This document shows, piece by piece, positions 25,845-33,533 of a DNA stretch of 64,000 bases. Position 1 is the first letter of the stretch, and every line of letters begins with the position of its first letter. The notes below the pieces were generated by a model. The model had not been told where the DNA came from and did no database searches. It was given only the letters and a program-made list of their open reading frames with translations. The position numbers and the translations under genes were made by a program. The DNA is taken from positions 1-64,000 of the forward strand of contig JBMNVB010000007.1 of the NCBI GenBank assembly GCA_050946575.1. Reading direction: 5' to 3'. The stretch comes from JALCRY01 sp050946575 (lineage in GTDB: Bacteria; Bacillota; Clostridia; Peptostreptococcales; Anaerovoracaceae).

Positions 25845-26081
25845 CTAGTCTACTGCAATGACGCCTTTAATATCGTCATTGTCCTGCATGAGGATACGCT
25901 CGACAACGCCCTGCGTTGTCATTCTCGCGCCCGGGCAGCCCGCGCAGTGGCCCTTGAGCCTTACCTGAACGATCCCGTCGTCCGTAGTATCCACATATTC
26001 GATGTCTCCGCCGTCTCTCTGGAGGAACGGCCTGATCTGATCAAGACCCGCCTGGATCTTTGCGTCTCTTTCTGCTGACAT
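25845..26081 (-). CDS. NifU C-terminal (Nfu) domain protein
   Basis: 78 aa. The whole protein is the Nfu domain: I-R-P-F-L-Q-R-D-G-G-D-I-E near residues 16-28 and the cluster-binding C-A-G-C-P (C46, C49). It carries or delivers [4Fe-4S] clusters. ATG at 26081 with AAGGAG. It borders the repeat region on its 3' side. Confidence 0.94.
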   Translation of the reverse strand: MSAERDAKIQAGLDQIRPFLQRDGGDIEYVDTTDDGIVQVRLKGHCAGCPGARMTTQGVVERILMQDNDDIKGVIAVD

Positions 26082-26187
26082 AATAATTCTCCTTTTCTGA
26101 TGAACTTTCTCATCCTTTTATTATCACGAAATATAAATACACTTATTACAGGTATTCTAAACGTGGATTTTTTGTTAAAATCGGCAC

Positions 26188-26203
26188 CAATGCATTGATG
26201 CAT
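26188..26203. repeat. near-palindromic octamer pair
   Basis: CCAATGCATTGATGCAT combines a CCAATGC core with an opposite GCATTGAT, repeating the arrangement at 4323-4338 in another intergenic gap. Confidence 0.55.
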
Positions 26204-26258
26204 CGTATTATTTTAGCAAATTATTTTGCATAAAATTAAATTTGTTGCATATGCCACA

Positions 26259-26287
26259 TGCACTCCCGGGAAAATCTGTGCTATAAT
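26259..26287 (+). promoter_or_regulatory. rubrerythrin promoter (extended -10)
   Basis: TGCTATAAT at 26279-26287 is an extended -10; the -35 position (26259-26264, TGCACT) is poor. An AAAGGAGG Shine-Dalgarno precedes the ATG at 26358. Confidence 0.55.
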
Positions 26288-26357
26288 CAACTCGTAAAAA
26301 AGGAAACCAAAGGGGTAAAAAAAAATTAGAGGATAACACAAAAGGAGGTAAGTTATT

Positions 26358-26897
26358 ATGAAATGGACTTGTTCAGTTTGCGGCTATACTTATGAAGGCG
26401 ACAATCCGCCGGAAAAATGTCCTCAGTGTGGAGCACCTGCAGATAAATTCGTAAAGGCTGACGGAGATATCAACTTCGTCGCGGAGCACGCGGTCGGGAT
26501 CACTGACGGAGTGGACGAGGAGATCGTTCAGGGCCTCAGGGACAACTTCAACGGCGAGTGCTCGGAGGTCGGCATGTATCTCGCGATGTCGAGAGTGGCT
26601 TTCAGGGAAGGATATCCTGAGATCGGCATGTATTGGAGACAGGCCGCGTTCGAAGAAGCTGATCATGCTTCGAGATTCGCGGAGATGCTCGGCGAAGTCC
26701 TGACGGATTCGACGGAGAAGAACCTCGCGATGAGAGTAGAAGCCGAAGCGGGAGCCTGCGCAGGCAAGACAGACCTCGCGAAGCTGGCCAAGGAAAAGGG
26801 CCTTGACGCTATCCATGATACAGTTCATGAGATGGCGAGAGACGAAGCGAGACACGGAAGAGCATTCCAGGGTCTGCTCGACAGATACTTCAAATAG
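26358..26897 (+). CDS. rubrerythrin with N-terminal rubredoxin domain
   Basis: 179 aa. Rubredoxin first (C5-x2-C8 and C21-x2-C24), then a ferritin-like diiron four-helix domain with E-V-G-M-Y, E-E-A-D-H and E-A-R-H ligand motifs. This reversed order is the 'reverse rubrerythrin' type, an NADH-linked peroxide and oxygen scavenger of strict anaerobes. Monocistronic on the plus strand, with a shared terminator facing the MerR gene. Confidence 0.95.
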   Translation: MKWTCSVCGYTYEGDNPPEKCPQCGAPADKFVKADGDINFVAEHAVGITDGVDEEIVQGLRDNFNGECSEVGMYLAMSRVAFREGYPEIGMYWRQAAFEEADHASRFAEMLGEVLTDSTEKNLAMRVEAEAGACAGKTDLAKLAKEKGLDAIHDTVHEMARDEARHGRAFQGLLDRYFK

Positions 26898-26920
26898 AAA
26901 CATTAATATCACACCCATCA

Positions 26921-26950
26921 AAAAGGCTGCGGCGTCTGCCGCAGTCCTTT
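26921..26950. terminator. bidirectional terminator between rubrerythrin and merR
   Basis: AAAGGCTGCGGC-GTCT-GCCGCAGTCCTTT with A-rich and T-rich flanks, between convergent stop codons. Confidence 0.85.
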
Positions 26951-26952
26951 TT

Positions 26953-27780
26953 TTACTTTTTCCGTTTTACGCCGATCTGTATTTCAGATACGTATTTCTC
27001 CCGGTCGTTCGTGATGCCGGAATCTATGATCGAAAACTCTACGGACCCCGTACGGACCTCGAGATCATGATCGTGAATATATTTCATCAGTTTCCTGTAG
27101 TATTCCGGAGCTTCGTCATGGCTTCCGCTGTACATCACCGTCACATACTCGCCGCCCGGGATCACCGCACGATCTCCTTCGTAAGGATCGACGCTGTCAA
27201 GAATGACGAAAACCTGGTCATATGAATCGAATTTCCCGGCATTGATGTTTTCGGCGAATATCGTGACGCCGATTTTCCCCTGGAACACTACGGCCTTCCT
27301 GGAACTTTTATCACGGAATATCATGACATGGCGCTCCAGGACGCCGCCTTCGCGGCTCTGATTCTCTGTCCTGATGAGTGCGATTTCCCGGTCCGGGATC
27401 ATCCTCATAACGATATTTCCGGGTTCCTGCTCCAGCGCGCCCTTGAGTTCACTCAGCCTGTTCCCGATCTTCCGTTCGATGCTCTCGAGTTCGGAGATCT
27501 TTTCACGCACCTGCTTCCGCTGCTCTTCCAGTATGTCCGCCCTCTCACGGACATCTGCATTCAGGAACAGCCGCTTTATCTGCGAGATCGGTATGTCCAG
27601 TGCCCGCAGGTATTTTATCGTGTCGACACGCTCGAACTGCGCGGACGTGTAATATCTGTAGCCTGTATGTTCGTCCACGTGTGCCGGTTTCAGCAGTCCG
27701 ATATCATCATAATATCTGAGCGTCCGCACGTTCAGACCGAATATTTTCGAAACTTCTCCTATTGAAAAGTATCCCTGCAT
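26953..27780 (-). CDS. MerR family regulator with effector-binding domain
   Basis: 275 aa. The N-terminal MerR helix-turn-helix (F-S-I-G-E-V-S-K-I-F-G, then T-L-R-Y-Y-D-D-I-G-L-L-K-P, residues 6-33) is followed by a coiled-coil dimer helix (80-120) and a GyrI-like effector domain (125-275), as in BmrR-type regulators. It starts 3 bases after buk and may be co-transcribed with it. The effector is unknown. Confidence 0.9.
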   Translation of the reverse strand: MQGYFSIGEVSKIFGLNVRTLRYYDDIGLLKPAHVDEHTGYRYYTSAQFERVDTIKYLRALDIPISQIKRLFLNADVRERADILEEQRKQVREKISELESIERKIGNRLSELKGALEQEPGNIVMRMIPDREIALIRTENQSREGGVLERHVMIFRDKSSRKAVVFQGKIGVTIFAENINAGKFDSYDQVFVILDSVDPYEGDRAVIPGGEYVTVMYSGSHDEAPEYYRKLMKYIHDHDLEVRTGSVEFSIIDSGITNDREKYVSEIQIGVKRKK

Positions 27781-27783
27781 ATA

Positions 27784-28854
27784 TCACTCCGTAAGTATTT
27801 TCGCTTCCTCCTCGCCGCGGAGCACTCTCAGGATCCCGCACGCGAGCGCGCTCATTTCCCGCTCGCCCGGCATTATCGTGACTTCATGCACGAACTCGAC
27901 GCGCCTTACGATCATGCCCGTCAGCATTTTCGAATGCGCGAGCCCGCCGGTCAGGATTATCCCGTCGACGTCTCCGCATACATTAGCGGCCATCGCGCAG
28001 ATATCCTTCGAGACCTGCAGCGCCATCGCCTCGTACGCCGTCTTCGCGTACTCGTCTCCGTCGGCGATCATCTGCTCGACCTTTCTCATGTCCGACGTGC
28101 CGCAGTAGGAGATCATCCCGCCCGACCGCTGGAACTTCTTCAGGACTTCTTCAGCGCTGAGTCCGCTTTCCATTGCGTACATCACCGCGCCGCGCGTGGG
28201 CAGCACGCCCGAACGTTCCGGAGAGAACGAGCCGGTCCAGTCCATGAACATGTCCACAACTCTTCCGTGCTGGTGCATCATCGTCGTGATGCCGCCGCCG
28301 AGATGCGTGACAATGATATTCTGTTCTTTGTATTCAAGGCCGTTGTCCTCGCAGAACTTGAGCGCCGCGGCGCGCGCGTTCAGCTGATGCCCCGACGACG
28401 GACGCCTTATTCCCTTGAATCCGCTCATTTTGTGGATCTCGTCGAACTCATCGACCATAGTCGAGTCGTAGAAATACGCCTTGATGCCGACACTGTCGGC
28501 GAGCTGCTTTCCGATCACCGAAGCGAGATTCGAAGGGTGCTGGTCGCCGGGTCTGTGCATTGCTATATCACACACGAGGTCGTTCACTTCGTACGCCCCC
28601 ATTTCCACGGGAACAATGCAGCCTCCCCGCGCAGCGACAGCCGCGAAATCCTTCATGTCCTCTCCGTGATCTTCAAGTGCCTTCACGACGCACGCCTTCC
28701 TCATTTCGAGCTGGTCCGCGATCACGGGGTACTTCGCCAGTTCCTCCGTCGTGTGATTGATGCTCTCGCGCCAGATCTCCTTTTCATTCTCGAAGACGGC
28801 GACTTTAGTCGACGTGCTTCCCGGGTTAATGACGAGTATCCTGTAAGTTTCCAT
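27784..28854 (-). CDS. buk: butyrate kinase
   Basis: 356 aa. ASKHA-type kinase with V-I-N-P-G-S-T-S-T-K-V near the N-terminus, T-H-L-G-G-G-I-T and G-I-I-L-T-G-G-L-A-H. It converts butyryl-phosphate and ADP to butyrate and ATP, or works with branched-chain acyl-phosphates. No ptb is adjacent, so the partner phosphotransbutyrylase lies elsewhere. ATG at 28854 with AGGAGG. With iorAB and the OFA transporter it points to fermentation of amino acids to short acids. Confidence 0.95.
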   Translation of the reverse strand: METYRILVINPGSTSTKVAVFENEKEIWRESINHTTEELAKYPVIADQLEMRKACVVKALEDHGEDMKDFAAVAARGGCIVPVEMGAYEVNDLVCDIAMHRPGDQHPSNLASVIGKQLADSVGIKAYFYDSTMVDEFDEIHKMSGFKGIRRPSSGHQLNARAAALKFCEDNGLEYKEQNIIVTHLGGGITTMMHQHGRVVDMFMDWTGSFSPERSGVLPTRGAVMYAMESGLSAEEVLKKFQRSGGMISYCGTSDMRKVEQMIADGDEYAKTAYEAMALQVSKDICAMAANVCGDVDGIILTGGLAHSKMLTGMIVRRVEFVHEVTIMPGEREMSALACGILRVLRGEEEAKILTE

Positions 28855-28897
28855 AACGGCCTCCTGTAATATATGTAAAAATCAAGCCAATAATATT

Positions 28898-30100
28898 CTA
28901 TTCGTCATCCATCTTCTTAATGAATCTGTTGAGCAGTACATACAGCACTATCGAAGCCAGGCCAAACACGAGATACATATAAAAGGTAGTATCATACGCT
29001 CCGCCTGAGCTGTCGATAAGCGCGCTCGATGTGAGCGGGCCTATGATCGCGGCAGGTATGAGGTTGAATGTCATGACGCTCACATTGACCGAATAATGTT
29101 TCGGTCCGTAAAGCTCATGGGCGACGGCGGACACCAGCGTAGGGTTCCCTCCATAGCCGAGCCCTGCAAAACTCAGACCGCATACTATCAGCACGATCGC
29201 GGCCGCAGCGGCGCCGGACGAAAGACAGACTCCCGCGATGATCACTGTGATGATCAAAACCCCCATGGCCGCGCTGCGGCCGAATTTATCGAAGACAGCT
29301 CCCGTGAAAACTCGTCCAACTCCGTTGAACACTGAAACAATAAGTCCCACGACCGATGACGCTCCGAAAGCTACGGCTATCGACGCGGCGCTGTTTATTA
29401 TCATCAGGCCGGCGGAATTGATCAGGATCAGCCAGACGAAGAAGATCCAGAATGTTTTTGTTCTGACCATCTCGCTTCCCGTGTAATTTCTGACTTCGCC
29501 CGGTATATTTTCCCCGGAACTGTTTTCAGGAGCTTTAATAACGATCGCCGCCAGCAGGACGATAATCATTATTGCGATCCCGAGCACTCTGAATGTCATA
29601 TTCAGACCTATACTTTTTATCATCATCTCGACCGCACTTCCGAGTATCATGCCGCCGAAACCGAATCCGAGAAGCAGTATCCCGGAAGCAAGGCCTGATT
29701 TATCTCCGAACCACCCGATGACAGAACTGAGCACGGAATTATACGCAAGTCCCACTCCGCCTCCGGTAAATACACCGTAAAAGATATACAGCATTATCAG
29801 TGATTTTCCCGGCTCGTCGGAACTGATCGCCGATGCTCCGAGGAAGCCTGCGAGCAGGCACACGGACGCTGCGATGAATATCGGCTTCGGTCCCGTCTTC
29901 CCGAACAGTTTCCCGCTGAGAAAGCCTCCGAGACAGAAAAAAATCATTGAAATTGTAAATGTCATCGATATCTGCGATACACTCCATGTTGTGAAGATCT
30001 CGCTTATCGGTGCGCGGAAAATCGACCACGCGTAGATAAGTCCGAGGAACAGCAGCATTACCGTGCCTACCGCAAGATAGCCCCATCTTTTCTTCTCCAT
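28898..30100 (-). CDS. MFS transporter, oxalate/formate antiporter (OFA) family
   Basis: 400 aa, 12 predicted membrane helices. The first helix with L-G-L-I-Y-A-W-S-I-F and the G-G-G-V-G-L-A-Y-N segment are typical of OFA-type carboxylate antiporters. The substrate is not fixed by sequence; location next to butyrate kinase suggests a fermentation acid. ATG at 30100 with AAAGGAG. Confidence 0.85.
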   Translation of the reverse strand: MEKKRWGYLAVGTVMLLFLGLIYAWSIFRAPISEIFTTWSVSQISMTFTISMIFFCLGGFLSGKLFGKTGPKPIFIAASVCLLAGFLGASAISSDEPGKSLIMLYIFYGVFTGGGVGLAYNSVLSSVIGWFGDKSGLASGILLLGFGFGGMILGSAVEMMIKSIGLNMTFRVLGIAIMIIVLLAAIVIKAPENSSGENIPGEVRNYTGSEMVRTKTFWIFFVWLILINSAGLMIINSAASIAVAFGASSVVGLIVSVFNGVGRVFTGAVFDKFGRSAAMGVLIITVIIAGVCLSSGAAAAAIVLIVCGLSFAGLGYGGNPTLVSAVAHELYGPKHYSVNVSVMTFNLIPAAIIGPLTSSALIDSSGGAYDTTFYMYLVFGLASIVLYVLLNRFIKKMDDE

Positions 30101-30163
30101 ATCTTTCTCCTTTATTATATCAAAAGTCTCCAGTTACTGAAATGTTCTTTAAGAAAAGAATAA

Positions 30164-30184
30164 ACCCTCCAGCAGCTGGAGGGT
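30164..30184 (-). terminator. tetR terminator
   Basis: ACCCTCCAG-CTG-CTGGAGGGT, followed on the minus strand by TTTATTCTTTTC, 13 bases after the TetR stop. Confidence 0.8.
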
Positions 30185-30196
30185 CAACGTCTTTTT

Positions 30197-30874
30197 TTAG
30201 CATTGATTGAATTCAATTATCTTTCCGGCAGCGAGGATATAATCGAAAAGCCGCATGAAATCTTCGGACGCCTCTTCAGGAGTGCGTTTTTCCGTGCCGG
30301 CTCTGAAGCTGTCGATAATACTGTGGAAAACATGCGTGAGGATAACGTATGTCGGTCTGTCGTTCCCCGGCAGCAGATAGCCCGCATCTACCAGATCTTT
30401 GGTAAGCGCCGCATCCCTGTCAAATACGTCACCTTCCATCAGCATTTTTTTAATGGATCCGTCCTGCTCGTCTATCTCCTCCGGATATAACTGATAATAT
30501 GTTTCGATCACGCTTTTTGTCTTTTCTATGTCCCCGCTGAAAAACAGTTCGCCGAACGTTTCCGGTTCCCGGAAACAGTGGAGCGTGAATATTTCATATA
30601 TTTTTCTGTATTTCTCCAGCGGATCATCTATCCCGCTCAGTGCCTTCTCAAGATCCGCAGTATAGCGTGCCACTTTTGTCATCGACAGAAACAGCATCAG
30701 ATGATTCAGATCATCGAAATAATTATACAGAGTAGCGCTGTTGAAACCGGCCTTATCGGCAACGGCGCGAAGAGTCACGGCATCGCGTCCGCTTTCTCTT
30801 TCTATCTCAGCGGCAGCTTCAATGAAATATTTCATCATCCGCCTGCGTTTTACACTCATAGTATCCTTACTCAT
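30197..30874 (-). CDS. TetR family regulator
   Basis: 225 aa. N-terminal TetR helix-turn-helix at about residues 12-58 (V-T-L-R-A-V-A-D-K-A-G-F-N-S-A-T-L-Y-N-Y-F). The C-terminal helical domain has no recognisable ligand. Start at 30874 with AGAGGT; the upstream open frame has no site. It is divergent from the EamA transporter, and two TAATCA(C/T)GATTA palindromes lie between them, so it likely controls that gene and itself. The last codons (N-Q-C) contain a copy of the octamer. Confidence 0.88.
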   Translation of the reverse strand: MSKDTMSVKRRRMMKYFIEAAAEIERESGRDAVTLRAVADKAGFNSATLYNYFDDLNHLMLFLSMTKVARYTADLEKALSGIDDPLEKYRKIYEIFTLHCFREPETFGELFFSGDIEKTKSVIETYYQLYPEEIDEQDGSIKKMLMEGDVFDRDAALTKDLVDAGYLLPGNDRPTYVILTHVFHSIIDSFRAGTEKRTPEEASEDFMRLFDYILAAGKIIEFNQC

Positions 30875-30895
30875 ATTACCTCTGCACAAAAAATG

Positions 30896-30924
30896 TTGAC
30901 AAACCAAGGAACACGGCGTATATT
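30896..30924 (+). promoter_or_regulatory. sigma-A promoter of the EamA transporter
   Basis: TTGACA (30896-30901), 17-base spacer and TATATT (30919-30924). The two TetR-type palindromes lie just downstream. Confidence 0.8.
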
Positions 30925-30925
30925 G

Positions 30926-30955
30926 TAATCACGATTAGAATATAATCATGATTAT
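30926..30955. promoter_or_regulatory. two TetR operator candidates
   Basis: TAATCACGATTA at 30926-30937 and ATAATCATGATTAT at 30942-30955, same core, centres 17 bp apart, located at the transcription start of the EamA gene. Binding would block the promoter. Confidence 0.7.
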
Positions 30956-31021
30956 TATTCAATCTTGGTCATATTATGCGATAAATATCAGGCACTGTCA
31001 AGTTTACAAGGAGGCTCCGGA

Positions 31022-31942
31022 GTGGAAAGCAAGGGTAAATGGCTGGTATTCGGCGGCGCAGTCTGCTGGAGTCTTAATGCCCCGCTGGTAAAATATGTGA
31101 CACTGGATCCGTTTATGCTGTGCGGTACACGCGCTCTTATAGCGGGCATCATCCTCTGTCCGTTCTTATTCAGGGCAAAACTGAATATCTCAAAATGGCT
31201 TGGTATATATCTTGTTTCATTCGTCGGTCTGTCGGTATGCGTCGTAGTGGCGCTGCGCAACGCTCCGTCCGCTGTCGCTGTCGGCATGCAGTACTCGAGT
31301 ATCATCTGGATATATATCATTTCACTGCTTGCCGGAAAAACAACGGCCACGTTAAAAAACACACTGCCTGTCATTATAGTCATTTCAGGTGTGACAGTGT
31401 TCATGCTTTCGGGCAGCAGCGGAGCGGACATCACTACATTGGGGCTTATCATATCCGTGATCGAAGGAATATTCTTTGCCGGGATAACCATCAGTGCGAA
31501 AAAAGCCGCCGGTGACAATCCTCTCGGTCTGACAGCACTCGGCAACATCGCAACGGCAGCATTCGTGTTCGCCGTTCTGCCTCCCGAACTTGCGGACATC
31601 CCTCACATGGGTGCCACAAATACGATCGTAGTGATCATTCTCGGGACCGTCCAGATCGGCCTCGGTTACGCTATATATAACATCGGGATGAAATACGTCC
31701 CGCCTCAGAAAGCAGCAATGCTGAGTTTATGGGAGATGATACTCGGACCGCTGTGGACCGCTGTTTTCCTGAACGAATATCCTTCGTTCGCTGTATTGAC
31801 AGGATTCGTGCTCATCCTGACCGGCATGATGACTGACGCAGCGTTCGCATCCGGGATCCGGGCCGGGAATCCGGCAAGGGCAATACTGTCAGCCAGATGG
31901 CAGATACAAAAAATCATGCCGACTGCAAAAAGAATCAGGTAA
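31022..31942 (+). CDS. EamA/DMT family transporter
   Basis: 306 aa, ten predicted membrane helices in two EamA repeats. Start is the GTG at 31022 with AAGGAGG 7 bases upstream. Such transporters export amino acids or other metabolites; the substrate is unknown. It is divergent from the TetR gene, with a promoter and paired operators between, and is followed by a strong terminator. Confidence 0.88.
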   Translation: MESKGKWLVFGGAVCWSLNAPLVKYVTLDPFMLCGTRALIAGIILCPFLFRAKLNISKWLGIYLVSFVGLSVCVVVALRNAPSAVAVGMQYSSIIWIYIISLLAGKTTATLKNTLPVIIVISGVTVFMLSGSSGADITTLGLIISVIEGIFFAGITISAKKAAGDNPLGLTALGNIATAAFVFAVLPPELADIPHMGATNTIVVIILGTVQIGLGYAIYNIGMKYVPPQKAAMLSLWEMILGPLWTAVFLNEYPSFAVLTGFVLILTGMMTDAAFASGIRAGNPARAILSARWQIQKIMPTAKRIR

Positions 31943-31945
31943 TAT

Positions 31946-31982
31946 AAAAACTGACGTATGACAGATCATGCGTCAGTTTTTT
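31946..31982 (+). terminator. EamA terminator
   Basis: AAACTGACG...CGTCAGTTTTTT with an inner ATGA/TCAT pairing, directly after the EamA stop; it also faces the end of amrS. Confidence 0.85.
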
Positions 31983-31984
31983 AT

Positions 31985-32806
31985 TCAGCAGTTTCCTCTG
32001 TAAACATACCTGAGATATTTCTCCGCGATCCCCGTCAGCCTGTCTATGGTCTCAAGCGGTGTCCGCGGCATGTCAGGCATCCTGTGCGCCGGGAACGCGC
32101 GCGTTATATGCAGCGGCATTTCCGGATCGATCCCGGCGATCCACTTCGCCTCTTCCTCCATCATCCCGTCAGCGTCGTTCCGCCCCGGGATGATCAGAGT
32201 CGTCAGCTCAACGTGGCAGTGCATTGATGCGTATTCTATCGCGGCCTTAACGGTTTCGAAATCGCCGCCGACCCATCTGTAATATTCATCGCTGAACCCC
32301 TTGAGGTCGATGTTCATTGCCGTTATGTACGGCATCAGTTTTTCGAGCGCGGCGGGCAGGATATTCCCGTTCGTTACGAGCACCGTCTCGAGCCCGCGGC
32401 TCCGCGCGAGCCCGGCCGTATCGAGCACGTAGTCGTACCATGTGACAGGCTCGTTGTATGTGAATGCGATCCCGATGTTCCCGATGTCGCGCCGCTCTTC
32501 GGCGAGCGATACGAGCTCCTCCGGCGGGAAAAAGCGCGTGCGGGCATTGTCCGGGCCCGCCATCGATATGACGCTGTTCTGGCAGAACGGGCAGTTCAGA
32601 TTGCAGCCGTAGCTGCCGGCCGACAGGATCATGCTGCCGGGATGGAACCTGGCGAGCGGCTTTTTCTCGACCGGATCGAGCGCCAGCGACGTCAGCTCGC
32701 CGTAGTTGATGTTCTTTATTTTCCCGTCTCTGTTCCCGCGGGCGCGGCAGAGGCCGGTCCCGCCTTCGGGGATATCGCATTGATGCGGACAGATATCACA
32801 CTTCAT
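31985..32806 (-). CDS. amrS: AmmeMemoRadiSam system radical SAM protein
   Basis: 273 aa. N-terminal C-D-I-C-P-H-Q-C and a radical-SAM CxxxCxxC loop at C68, C72, C75 (Y-G-C-N-L-N-C-P-F-C). The family is defined by co-occurrence with AMMECR1 and Memo proteins, both fused in the gene at 33534-34919. The reaction is unknown. The start is placed at 32806 because AAGGAG lies 6 bases upstream; an ATG at 32824 is less well served. Two octamer copies lie within it. Confidence 0.9.
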   Translation of the reverse strand: MKCDICPHQCDIPEGGTGLCRARGNRDGKIKNINYGELTSLALDPVEKKPLARFHPGSMILSAGSYGCNLNCPFCQNSVISMAGPDNARTRFFPPEELVSLAEERRDIGNIGIAFTYNEPVTWYDYVLDTAGLARSRGLETVLVTNGNILPAALEKLMPYITAMNIDLKGFSDEYYRWVGGDFETVKAAIEYASMHCHVELTTLIIPGRNDADGMMEEEAKWIAGIDPEMPLHITRAFPAHRMPDMPRTPLETIDRLTGIAEKYLRYVYRGNC

Positions 32807-32892
32807 GGCCTGCTCCTTGCTCATTCGTCACAGCTTCCCTTACCGCTTTTTATTATACCACGCGGCGCGGGCGGGGATCTCCGCGAAACGAA

Positions 32893-32916
32893 AAAGGCCG
32901 CCCGCAGGCAGCCTTT
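32893..32916 (-). terminator. terminator of the small membrane protein gene
   Basis: AAAGGC-x-GCC stem with a CGCA-type loop and a T5 tail on the minus strand, 35 bases after the stop at 32952. Confidence 0.75.
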
Positions 32917-32951
32917 ATTTACACATTTTTTCGGACGTCACGCTCCGCGAT

Positions 32952-33212
32952 TTACGCTTTTTCATTATGCTTCGCTTTCGAGATCTCACGGTCGACGCAC
33001 ACTTCGAACGCCGCCCCCGAAACGATCGCCAGGACGAGGTAAGCCGTCACGGCCGCCGGCGCCGCCACTACTGACGCTCCGAGTGCCGCAAGGAGAGCCG
33101 CGATGAATGATACAAACGCTCCGCTGTTCAGCCTTCCCTTTTCAGTTTCCCTGTTCTCCGCAAGTGCCTGCTGCGCTATGACTCCGTTCCTCACATTGAT
33201 CTTTCTTTCCAT
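32952..33212 (-). CDS. small membrane protein, unknown
   Basis: 86 aa. A polar N-terminus of about 28 residues is followed by two hydrophobic helices (about 31-50 and 55-72) rich in Ala and Val, then a charged tail (K-A-K-H-N-E-K-A). I do not recognise the family. The very strong Shine-Dalgarno (GGAGAAGGAGG) supports translation. It lies between the two AmmeMemoRadiSam genes but has its own terminator. Confidence 0.65.
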   Translation of the reverse strand: MERKINVRNGVIAQQALAENRETEKGRLNSGAFVSFIAALLAALGASVVAAPAAVTAYLVLAIVSGAAFEVCVDREISKAKHNEKA

Positions 33213-33270
33213 GATACTGCCTCCTTCTCCTGAATATTTTTCTTTCCTTCTTGCAAGTTTAATATAACGC

Positions 33271-33335
33271 AGGAGGTGCCATAAGTAAAACGGTAAACTC
33301 TAATGTTTGTCATTAGATGTACTTATGGCAGGAGG
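33271..33335. repeat. 54-bp palindromic element between AGGAGG direct repeats
   Basis: TGCCATAAGTA (33277-33287) faces TACTTATGGCA (33320-33330), with an inner TCTAATG-TTTGT-CATTAGA hairpin. AGGAGG borders both sides (33271-33276, 33330-33335), like a target duplication. The rest of 33213-33533 holds a GCAGTCGCA/TGCGGCTG hairpin near 33508 and one octamer at 33340; no gene is seen. Confidence 0.65.
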
Positions 33336-33533
33336 CATAATCAATGCCCGCCGCCCGGGAAGGGATCCCCCGGGACGCGCGGGCTGAATTGATATATTCT
33401 TTACTGAGTCTTGATGACGGAAATACAGACATGTGCTAGTCTTTAATCACAAAATACAATATAACAAACAGACCGCACCATACAATAATCGGGTCTCCTT
33501 TCTGATCGCAGTCGCAGCAATGCGGCTGTTTCT

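Noticed and set aside
24158..25848. Several open frames of 80-200 codons in the repeat region
   Set aside because: Low complexity, repeated in all frames with the 301-bp, 42-bp and 30-bp repeats, no ribosome sites.
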